From contig CADCMR010000011.1 in NCBI GenBank assembly GCA_902802585.1, forward strand, positions 1 through 64,000: a DNA stretch of 64,000 nucleotides, in the 5' to 3' direction. The notes under the pieces are model-generated. The model saw nothing but the letters and a program-made list of their open reading frames with translations, was not told where the DNA came from and made no database searches. A program made the translations under genes and the position numbers. Below, in pieces: positions 1 to 8,300 of the stretch (position 1 is the stretch's first letter; each line of letters begins with the position of its first letter). This DNA is from an uncultured bacterium. Its GTDB lineage: Bacteria; Verrucomicrobiota; Lentisphaeria; Victivallales; UBA1829.

Positions 1-1
1 T

Positions 2-411
2 CTTGCTGGTCTGCTCGGCGGAGACACTACGCTGAGCGTGGACGGCGAGCTTGGCGATCTGTCCAGTTTGAGCGAACTTCTTGCTGGTCTGCTCGGCGGA
101 GACACTACACTGAGCGTGGACGGCGATCTCGGCGAGCTGTCCGGGCTGAGTGACCTTCTTGCTGGTCTGCTCGGTGGAGACACTACGCTGAGCGTAGACG
201 GCGATCTTGGCGAGCTGTCCGGGCTGAGTGACCTTCTTGCCGGTCTGCTCGGCGGAGACACTACGCTGAGCGTGGATGGCGATCTCGGCGAGCTGTCCAG
301 TTTGAGCGAACTTCTTGCTGGTCTGCTCGGCGGAGACACTACGCTGAGCGTGGACGGCGAGCTTGGCGATCTGTCCAGTTTGAGCGAACTTCTTGCTGGT
401 CTGCTCGGCGG
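2..411 (+). repeat. 78-bp tandem coding repeat (about 5 copies)
   Basis: The landmark gagacactac recurs at positions 21, 99, 177, 255 and 333, a strict 78-bp period (26 codons). The next expected landmark at 411 is missing because about 41 bp of the unit is absent. Copies differ mainly between two variants of the middle segment (ctgtccagtttgagcgaa and ctgtccgggctgagtgac). Confidence 0.85.
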
Positions 412-568
412 CCAGTTTGAGCGAACTTCTTGCTGGTCTGCTCGGCGGCGAGACGTCGTTGAGTGTAGATGGAACATCCGATCTCCTTTCAAGCTTAGGC
501 GGATTGTCCGGATTAAGTGTTCTCCTCGGCGGCTTGACCGGCGGCACGGCATCGACCAGCGGTCTTGA
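2..568 (+). CDS. Repeat-rich surface/secreted protein, upstream reading frame (5' truncated, frameshifted)
   Basis: This frame is open from the window edge and encodes five tandem copies of a 26-residue repeat with the cores LSVDGDLGEL and SDLLAGLLGG. At about base 411 the next repeat is internally deleted and the frame leaves the repeat register, so the last ~50 residues (after LLGGQFERTS) are probably not native. The true gene continues in another frame to base 1898. The start lies outside the window. The Leu/Gly-rich repeat resembles large surface proteins, but I do not recognise a named family. The break is either a real inactivating or phase-varying deletion or a repeat-assembly error. 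Confidence 0.5.
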   Translation, partial: LAGLLGGDTTLSVDGELGDLSSLSELLAGLLGGDTTLSVDGDLGELSGLSDLLAGLLGGDTTLSVDGDLGELSGLSDLLAGLLGGDTTLSVDGDLGELSSLSELLAGLLGGDTTLSVDGELGDLSSLSELLAGLLGGQFERTSCWSARRRDVVECRWNIRSPFKLRRIVRIKCSPRRLDRRHGIDQRS

Positions 569-1898
569 CCTGTCCGCTCTCAGCTCCCTCCTCGGCGGCT
601 TGACCGGCGGCACTACGATCAGCGTGGACGGCAGCACTGCTTCCACCGGCGCAACCGATGTCCTTTCCGTCCTCGGCAATCTCTCCGGTCTCGGCAATCT
701 GTTCAGCGGCCTGACGGGCATCCTGGGCGGCATCGGCAACGGCGAACTTGATGGATTCGAACTGCTGGATTCCCTGACGAATCTTTACAACGGCGCGGGG
801 ATCAGCGTGGACGGTTCCACAGCCTCGACCGGCACGACCGACCTGCTGTCCGGTCTGACCGGTCTGCTCGGCGGCAACGGTCTCAGCTCTCTACTGTCCG
901 GTCTTATCGGCGGCGGCACGGCATCGACCAGCGGTCTTGACCTGTCCGCTCTCAGCTCCCTCCTCGGCGGACTGACCGGCGGCACGACCTCCAGTTCCGC
1001 TTCCGCTTCGGATACGACGAACTCCGCATACAACATCATCGGTCTTGTCAACCTCATTTCCGAGTCCGTGGCGATGAACGGAGAACAGGATGTGTCGAGC
1101 TCGTCCGGTGTCGTCATCCAGATCAGCGACGATTCCTGGAACATGATGCGGACCACGTCCGTGCTTGGCTCCATCCTCCCCGGCGAGGACATCTTCGTGA
1201 ACTCGAACGGCACGCAGGGGATCGTGCTCGGCAGCGATATCGACAGCATTCAGGACGCGCTCAAGCCGTACAACGACTATATCACGGTAAGCGAGCTCGC
1301 CGGCGGTCTCTCCATTACGATCGACGACCTCGACGGCATCCAGAAAGCAGTTGCGCTGGCAAAAGATCCTTCCGTTGGCGGCGGCTCCGAAACGACGACC
1401 GCGATCAGTTCCACGGATCTTGCGAAAACCGTTTCGGACGTTGATTCTCCGTCTGATCCGCAATTTATCTCGTTCGATGATACGATTGGCGATTGTATCC
1501 ATCCGGCTGCCGATCTGGACATTCCCGTGCAGCTGGTCCTCCGCGAAGAGGCATTCCAGGTGGAAGTGGATTCCCTGCGCGAAGTCGGGTTCTGGCTGGA
1601 CGACGCGTCGATGGACATGGGCGCTCAGAATTGGGACGGCTGGGACATCCGCGCGATCGGCGATTTCCAGGGCGACGGCGTGGACGATCTTCTGCTTTCC
1701 CACGCGCAGACCGGCATCATGGTCATGCTGGCGGACGGCAATCTGGACCATTGGGATTCGCTCGATCAGTTCGTGACGGACGATTCGTCCGCGGTTGCCA
1801 TGCGCGGTATGGCGGTTCCTTCCGGATCCTGCATGGTCGGCGACGCCTCGCAGTGGCTGGAATCCGGCTGCTCCGCGAACTGGATCATCCTCGCGTAA
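393..1898 (+). CDS. Repeat-rich secreted protein, C-terminal part with FG-GAP-like end
   Basis: This frame takes over the Leu/Gly repeat register after the repeat deletion near base 411, so it is the 3' part of the gene that enters from the window edge; the apparent start is artificial. It continues with longer repeats (LSALSSLLGGLTGG occurs twice) and then a non-repetitive region. The C-terminal ~120 residues contain an FG-GAP/VCBS-like calcium-loop motif, IGDFQGDGVDDLLLSH, closely similar to the C-terminal repeats of the AIDA protein at 29966-34525. The two proteins may therefore share an export or anchoring end. No transmembrane segment or autotransporter barrel is visible. Confidence 0.6.
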   Translation: MLVCSAASLSELLAGLLGGETSLSVDGTSDLLSSLGGLSGLSVLLGGLTGGTASTSGLDLSALSSLLGGLTGGTTISVDGSTASTGATDVLSVLGNLSGLGNLFSGLTGILGGIGNGELDGFELLDSLTNLYNGAGISVDGSTASTGTTDLLSGLTGLLGGNGLSSLLSGLIGGGTASTSGLDLSALSSLLGGLTGGTTSSSASASDTTNSAYNIIGLVNLISESVAMNGEQDVSSSSGVVIQISDDSWNMMRTTSVLGSILPGEDIFVNSNGTQGIVLGSDIDSIQDALKPYNDYITVSELAGGLSITIDDLDGIQKAVALAKDPSVGGGSETTTAISSTDLAKTVSDVDSPSDPQFISFDDTIGDCIHPAADLDIPVQLVLREEAFQVEVDSLREVGFWLDDASMDMGAQNWDGWDIRAIGDFQGDGVDDLLLSHAQTGIMVMLADGNLDHWDSLDQFVTDDSSAVAMRGMAVPSGSCMVGDASQWLESGCSANWIILA

Positions 1899-1972
1899 CC
1901 GACCATGGCAATGCGGCTTGCCCGTTCGCTGACCGCATTTCAGGCAGAATACACTCCCGTCTGAAAAAGATC

Positions 1973-2002
1973 AACCCCGTCGGCAAAACAGTCGGCGGGG
2001 TT
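1973..2002. terminator. Rho-independent terminator between convergent genes
   Basis: The arms AACCCCG and CGGGGTT enclose a loop containing TCGGCAAAACAGTCGG. The hairpin separates the convergent genes ending at 1898 (+) and 2002 (-). A short A-run to its left could give a U-tract for the minus-strand gene. Confidence 0.5.
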
Positions 2003-3771
2003 CAATTCTCTCGGCACCATTGATTCAACGGCCGACCGCTCAATCCGGACAGGGAATTGAATGAGGCGTTATGTCCGGGGCACTCCGAGACGACCCGGAA
2101 GAACATGCCTTTTCCTCCCGCCGCCTCCATCTGAAGCAGCTTGTCCGCGTCCAGGCCCGTCCCTGACGCGCCGTAGCAGATGCGCGGCGTCTCCGGCGAG
2201 AAAATCATGCTGTTCACGACTCCGAGATTGTCGATCAGCCAGTGGCTGATGTCCTCCGGGATGGAATCGTCCGTGAAGCAGAGGAGCGCTTTCCCCTCAA
2301 GTTTTTCGCCCGGGCGGAGCGGCCGCAGCCGGTAGAGCCAGAAGCGGACATCTTCCCCCATTACGACGTAGTCTTCGGAAACGGGAGCCGCGCCCGGCTC
2401 CACAACCTCCTCGATAGGCGGATCGCCGACATGGACCGCGGAAATAAGGTTGTCATGCAGCAGCAGAAGCATTTCGGGATCGCGCTGTCGTTCAAAGTTG
2501 TCCGGGATGACTGCATTTGCGAACAGCATCCGCAACACATACAGGTCCGTCGATTTGTAGGAGACGAAGATGCGCGTGTCCATCTTCACGACTTCACGGA
2601 ACACGGCGGCGAGGTCCGGCGAAGCGGCTGCCCGGCGGTCCCGGTCCGAACAGAAAATGCAGACAGCCGCCAAGATCAGCAGAATCCACAAACTGGCTTT
2701 TCTGAATATCCGATTGTCCGCCAGAAGCTCGTCCGCCGCCATGCCGATCCCGAAGACCGCCGGGGCGAACAGTGGCAGATAGATGCGCGCGGGACCGCCC
2801 TTCGTGACCAGCGCAGAGACGAACATCAGGACCACAGCGCCGCCTGTCAGGGCGCAGATGCGCCACTGCGGTTTCTTCCGGAGCAGGATGCCGCAGACGG
2901 CAAGGCACGGCAGTGTCCAGAGCAGGCGTGTTTCGCAGGCGGATTTGAAGCAGTAGGAGAGATACTGCGCCGGAGTCTGGAAGGAGTCTCCGAACATCGC
3001 GCGACCTTCCGCGAACCGCGTGTAATTGCCTCCGTACCAGGCGAGGACGAAAAGAACCCAGATAAGACCAGCAAGGACCAGCGGGCGGTTGTCATGCCAA
3101 TTCTCTTTGAGACCGTCCCGGACCGGTATATACAGCGCCGCCCATAGCCCGGTCAGGATTACGACGTACAGCAAACCTGAGGAGACGGAAAGACATGCTC
3201 CGACCGCGCACAGCAGCCACATGACGGCGTTGAACATGCGGTTTTCCGGGGGGCGCAACGCGAAACACAGGAGAGAAAAGAGAATCCCGAACACGAAAAA
3301 CACCTGAAGCGAATACCCGCGCGCCGTTTCGGCGTAGTGGAGGAGCATCCCGTTCAGGAGTACGGCGGTCAGGACCGCGCTTCGCGCCGTGTCGTGTTTC
3401 ATCAACAGAAGCACGGCGCGGAGCAGGACGAGAAAAAGCCCGCAGAACCCCAGGAACGCGGTGAGCCTGACGGACAGGTTGTGGTGGGGGAGCAGGGATA
3501 AAAAGAATTTGATCCCGAGCGTGTTCAGGACATGGTTGTTCGGCGTGGAGACATCGGAAAAGACCGCCGAAACCGGAAGATGCCTGTAGTGCTGGACCGT
3601 CCAGATTTCATCGTATTCCGGTGTGTTGCTCCAGATATTCAGGAGCCGGACCGCCGCCAGAAGAGCGAAGAGGATGCAGCAGACCAGAAGAAACAGTCTC
3701 CGCCGACGCAAATCCGGCGGGGACTGTCGGGAATGCCGTTCGCACGGGCTGGATGGGAATCCGGGCTGCAT
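2002..3771 (-). CDS. GT-C fold membrane glycosyltransferase (family 39/PMT-like)
   Basis: The 589-residue protein has a first membrane helix at about residues 26-46, followed at once by the acidic motif TPEYDEIW. In GT-C enzymes such a DE motif in the first periplasmic loop is the catalytic or metal site. About ten further hydrophobic segments follow, then a soluble C-terminal domain of ~190 residues. This architecture fits a glycosyltransferase that uses polyprenyl-phosphate sugars to modify lipids, glycans or proteins at the outer face of the inner membrane; the donor and acceptor cannot be told. It starts 18 bp after the sigma-factor gene on the same strand and may be cotranscribed with it. 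The family is assigned from topology and motif only. Confidence 0.65.
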   Translation of the reverse strand: MQPGFPSSPCERHSRQSPPDLRRRRLFLLVCCILFALLAAVRLLNIWSNTPEYDEIWTVQHYRHLPVSAVFSDVSTPNNHVLNTLGIKFFLSLLPHHNLSVRLTAFLGFCGLFLVLLRAVLLLMKHDTARSAVLTAVLLNGMLLHYAETARGYSLQVFFVFGILFSLLCFALRPPENRMFNAVMWLLCAVGACLSVSSGLLYVVILTGLWAALYIPVRDGLKENWHDNRPLVLAGLIWVLFVLAWYGGNYTRFAEGRAMFGDSFQTPAQYLSYCFKSACETRLLWTLPCLAVCGILLRKKPQWRICALTGGAVVLMFVSALVTKGGPARIYLPLFAPAVFGIGMAADELLADNRIFRKASLWILLILAAVCIFCSDRDRRAAASPDLAAVFREVVKMDTRIFVSYKSTDLYVLRMLFANAVIPDNFERQRDPEMLLLLHDNLISAVHVGDPPIEEVVEPGAAPVSEDYVVMGEDVRFWLYRLRPLRPGEKLEGKALLCFTDDSIPEDISHWLIDNLGVVNSMIFSPETPRICYGASGTGLDADKLLQMEAAGGKGMFFRVVSECPGHNASFNSLSGLSGRPLNQWCREN

Positions 3772-3789
3772 CGGCGGGGAAAGACCGGA

Positions 3790-4989
3790 TCAATGATCCA
3801 TCGCCTCGACTTCGTCGGCGAGTTTCGCGCGGAGTTTGGCGAGCGCCTGGTTCTGGAGCTGGCGGACGCGTTCGCGCGTGCGGTGGATCATCTGGCTGAC
3901 TTCCTCAAGGGTTTTCGGACGGCGTCCGTCGAGCCCGAAACGAAGCTGGATGATCTGGCGTTCGCGGGCGTCGAGTTCACCGAGGAGCGAGAAGAGGCGC
4001 TGGACGGATTCCTCGTCGCCGACGATGCGGTCGGGCATCATGGCGTTGCGGTCGGAGATGACGTCCTCGAAACTGCCGTCCTCGCCCTGCTGGATGGGCG
4101 CATGGAGCGAAATGGTCTTCAGGTCGGAGAGGCGGAGTGCGGCGACGGTGCGTTCGCTGAGGGAGAGGTTGTCGGCGAGCTCGTTGTCCGTGGGGGCGCG
4201 CCCGAGCTGTTCGGTCAACTTCATGTTGGCGAGCTTGATCTTGTTGATCTTTCCGGCGGACTGGACGGGGATGCGGATCACGCTTGCCTGGTTCGCCAGG
4301 GCGCGGCGCATGGACTGCTTGATCCACCAGGCGGCGTAGGAACTGAACTTCGCACCTTTGGCGGGGTCGAATTTCTCGACCGCGCGCACGAGGCCGAGAT
4401 TGCCTTCGGAGATCAAATCGCAGAGCGGGAGCCCGAACCCCTTGAAATCATGCGCGATCTTCACGACCAGGCGCAGGTTCGCTTTGATGAGCGTGGCGCA
4501 GGCGTCGTCGTGCAGCGCGCGGTTCTCGCCGTGAATCTGCGCGGCGAGCACTTTCTCCTGTTCGGGGGAGATCAGCGGAATCTGCCCGACTTCGTTCATG
4601 TACAGCTTCATGGAGTCGGTCTTCGCCACAAATCCCTGTTTTGCGGCTGCTTTCGCATTCTTCTTGTCGAGCTTCGGATCCCTGTTTTCCCCGGTCATGT
4701 ACTTGCTGAGGTCGATCGCGGAAACATCCTCTTCATCTTCACCGTCCGCGACGGCAGCTTTCTCTTTGAGTTTCGCGGACGGAGCGTCGATCGTGACCTT
4801 CAGTACGGACTTTTTGAGCGGGCGGATCACGGATTTGCGGGGTGCGGCGGGAATCGTTTCCTTTTCGTCAGCCAGACGGGGCAGGGGGGTGAACACGGGA
4901 GCAAGCGCCGGGGCTTCCGACGCGGTCGTGATCGTGACCCGGAAAGCCGGCATCGCGGACGGGGCAAAAGATCTTGCGTTACTTTTCAT
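3790..4989 (-). CDS. RNA polymerase sigma factor, sigma-70 family (RpoD/SigA-like)
   Basis: The 399-residue protein has a variable N-terminal region of ~125 residues and then the sigma-70 core. Region 1.2 is [19 protein letters not shown]. Region 2 includes [34 protein letters not shown] and [15 protein letters not shown]. Region 3 follows, and the region 4.2 helix-turn-helix is [20 protein letters not shown]. The start was chosen because AAGGAG lies 7 bases before ATG-AAA-AGT; ATGs further upstream lack such a site. A full region 2-4 set makes it a group 1 or 2 factor; without other sigma genes to compare I cannot say whether it is the housekeeping factor or an RpoS-like alternative. Confidence 0.9.
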   Translation of the reverse strand: MKSNARSFAPSAMPAFRVTITTASEAPALAPVFTPLPRLADEKETIPAAPRKSVIRPLKKSVLKVTIDAPSAKLKEKAAVADGEDEEDVSAIDLSKYMTGENRDPKLDKKNAKAAAKQGFVAKTDSMKLYMNEVGQIPLISPEQEKVLAAQIHGENRALHDDACATLIKANLRLVVKIAHDFKGFGLPLCDLISEGNLGLVRAVEKFDPAKGAKFSSYAAWWIKQSMRRALANQASVIRIPVQSAGKINKIKLANMKLTEQLGRAPTDNELADNLSLSERTVAALRLSDLKTISLHAPIQQGEDGSFEDVISDRNAMMPDRIVGDEESVQRLFSLLGELDARERQIIQLRFGLDGRRPKTLEEVSQMIHRTRERVRQLQNQALAKLRAKLADEVEAMDH

Positions 4990-5305
4990 TGACATCTCCT
5001 TGTATGGTTTGTGCATTTCCCTGAATGCATGAGCGGTTCATCTGAATGGCGGCTGATGGATTCCGTATCCGCTTCCGGCTGCGTTATGGCGCGGCGGACC
5101 TGTCGGACACGAAAAAAACATCCCTTCATATATAGAGTTCTTTTTCGGGCAAAAAGGCAAAAAACATGTTGTTTTTACGTGATTGCAAAGACGTTAAAGG
5201 TGTGTAATGTTAGAAATTATAAAAACATTTCGTTGGTATTCAGTTAGATAGGAAGAAAATGAAAATTATATCACTGTAAAGCAAAATTAAATGATATAAT
5301 ACGCA
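4990..5305. other. AT-rich intergenic region upstream of the sigma-factor gene
   Basis: About 316 bp without a gene. It must hold the promoter of the minus-strand sigma gene. Several TATAAT/TATATA-like hexamers are present, but none has a convincing -35 partner at 16-18 bp, so I do not place the promoter. The Shine-Dalgarno AAGGAG of the sigma gene lies at its left end. Confidence 0.5.
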
Positions 5306-5345
5306 TGAAAAAAGTCTCCCGCGAGCATGTGAAGTCGCAGGAGAC
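5306..5345 (-). terminator. Rho-independent terminator after the DUF4011 helicase gene
   Basis: Read on the minus strand, GTCTCCTGCGA pairs with TCGCGGGAGAC (11 bp with one G-U) and is followed directly by six T residues. It begins about 20 bp after the helicase stop codon. Confidence 0.85.
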
Positions 5346-5364
5346 AAGAATCAACTCCCTGTTT

Positions 5365-8300
5365 TCAGATGCGACCGGAGTTCTGGAGCACGGCGACGGC
5401 GTATTCCAGATACTGCCGCGCCTTCGCGGTGAGCGTGTTGAGACCGAAGAGGCGGATCGTCTCACGGAAGAGGACGTCGTGTTCGCACGAGGCGAAGTCG
5501 ACGAGGACTTCGTACATCGCGTTCGCGAGTTCTTCCGGCGGTATCTCGTCGATGGCGCGCCTGCTGTCGCGGTCCGTGCCAACACGGTAGTCGTGGTAAT
5601 CGGCGGGATCAATGCCTCGCGGCCAGTACACCGGCTCGTCGGCGTTCGCGGTCGTGACCATGTTGTCGGGGAGGCATTCGCGCAGGACGGCGGCGATGTT
5701 GCCTCCGGCGCGTGCGAATCCCCATGCCTTCGTGATGCGTTTCTTCAACAGGCTTTCATAGATCGGACCTTCGGTCCGGATAATCTCCTCGATCTGCCGC
5801 CGGACCAGCACACGGGATTCCGGCGCGTAGAATAGATCTGGATTGAGCGGTTCGGCGGAACGCCAGACGACATAATTTTTTTTGAACTGTGAAACCGTCG
5901 GAGCGGGGGAGGCGTCTTCTTTTACTTCCGAATCGGATTCCGGGGCGGGTTCGGGAGTTTCTGTTTCCATGGGCTCAGGCTCAGTGTCCGGCGTTTCCGG
6001 TGCATTCTTGAGTTCGTCGAGAACCTGGAGCAGGTCGTGTTCCGCGTGCCTGCGTGCAAACGCCCAGTCCACGCTCCATGCCCGGAAGGTATGCCAGCCG
6101 AGCGACTGAAGAACGGACGGGCGGAGGTGTTCGCGGTCGCGCGTGGTGCGCTGGGCGGCGTAGGAGGAGCCGTCGCATTCGATGGCGAGCAGGTACTGTT
6201 CCGGGCGGTCCGGATTGCGGACGGCGAGGTCGATGCGGTATTCGGAGCTGCCGAAATTGTGTTCGGATTCGTAGCCGTTTTCGGCGAGGAACCCGGCAAT
6301 TTGCACGGCGAGACCGTTTTGATTGGATTCCGCATTGTTTCTGTGCTGGATGCGGACGCCCTTTTCCGCATAGTCGAGGAAGAATTTGAGGTGTGCCGCG
6401 CCGACTGCGCCTGTGCGAGCGAGATCGATCTGGTTCGCGTGAATGCTGGAGAAGACGACAACCTGTTCCTTGGCGCGCGTGATCGCCACATTCAGACGGC
6501 GTTCGCCGCCCTGCCGGTTCAGCGGACCGAAGTTCATGGCAAACCTGCCAGAGGCATCCGGGGCGTAGCCGATGGAGAACAGGATCACGTCACGCTCGTC
6601 TCCCTGTACGTTTTCGAGGTTCTTCACGAAGAGCGGCTCCGGGTTTTTGTCGCTGAAATACGGCTCAAGATTCGGGTGTTTCGCGCGTTCTTCTTCCAGC
6701 AGGTCTTCGATCAGGTCCTTCTGCGCCTGGCTGAATGTCACGACGCCGATGGAACGTTTCTTGCGGGAGTGTTCAAGCCGGTCGAACACATATTTTACGA
6801 TGACCTCCGCCTCCTTCCTGTTTGTGCGCGTGGACTTGCGGTCGTACACGCCGCCCGGGACGAATTCGAACCGGACGCCGAGGCAATCGGACACGGTCGC
6901 GGCCGGGAATGTGAAAAGATGGTCTTCGTAGTAGTAATGGTTGCTGAACGCGATCAGGGATTCGTGACGGCTGCGGTAGTGCCAGTTGAGGTAGGTCGGG
7001 TACACGCCGGCGGCGATGCACTCGTCGAGGATGCTTTCCAGGTCGGCGGCGTCCTCCATGGCATCGTCCGGGTCCTCGGCATCCTGCTTCTGGAAGAAGT
7101 TGGTCGGGGGCATCTGCTTCGGATCGCCGACCACGATCAGCTGTCTGCCGCGGGCGATCACGCCGATGGCGTCCCAGACCGGGATCTGCGAGGCTTCGTC
7201 GAACACGATCAGGTCGAATGGTGCAGTGTCGGGCGGGAGATACTGCGCCACGGAGAGCGGGCTCATCAGGAAACATGGCTTGAGGATCGGTGCGAGCGTC
7301 GGGATCTGTTCCAGTAATTGTCGTACAGGCTTCTGGCGGGCGCGTTTTTCGCATTCGCGTTTCAGAAGACCGAGTTCAGTGCCTTCAGGGCAGGGACCGG
7401 ACCGCCGACGAGGAAGCGATGCGGCGAGCTTCGCGAAGACGATTCTGCGGGCGAGCGCCGTGTACTTATCGTCCAGCTCGGAGAACTTGCGGATGCGGTC
7501 ATTGTGCGTGGCGCCGTCGAACTGGCTCAGAACCGGGGACGCGGTCAGAATCTGGGCGAGCATGGCCGAGGCAAAGATGTCTCCGCAGAACTCCGCGAAT
7601 CCGGCGGGATCTTGCGTGGTGTTTTCGAGCGCGGCGGCGAGTTTCGCAAGCCCGCGTTCTTTTGCGTCTTTCGCGAGGAGGAGGTAGCGCAGTCCCGCGC
7701 GCAAATCGGAAATATGGTCAATGACTGACTGAACGGAATTGCGGAGTGCGTCAAGATTGTCCATCGCGGTCGCGGCGGAGGAATGCGCGGCAAAACTGTC
7801 CAGCGTTGTTTTGAATCCGTCACTGGTATCCTGGAGTTTCTGGATCGCAGACAGGTGATCGGCGAAACTCTGTTTCGCGTTCGGGAGCAGGGTGCGGAGC
7901 GCTTCATAAAGCTCCTCGCCAGCGAACTCCGACGCGATCGCCATGATCGTTTCAGCGTCCGCCAGCATGGCTTCCACGGCATTCCAGTCCGGCGAACCGG
8001 CGTTCCAGTACGTGCCGAGCAGGTCCTCCGCCTGGGCACGACCGGATTCGAGCATGCGGAGCAGATTCGCGTATTCCTCCGCATCGGGGAGCAGTGCTTT
8101 CAGTTCGGGCATGGTCAGCTTCGCGCCGCCGCCCTTTTTCAGTCCGGCAAGCTCTTTCAGCAGGGAATTGTTCTTGAAGAACCGGACGAGGAAGAACGCT
8201 TTGTCGTGTTCCGCGACGCGGGCGGCGATGCCGGAGAAATCGTACTGGGAGAACGTATCGAGACGGTACGCTTTCAGATTGTCTTCCAGTTCGGCGCGGC

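Noticed and set aside
2..411. CRISPR-like repeat array
   Set aside because: Repeats are 78 bp with no unique spacers and encode an in-frame 26-residue peptide repeat.
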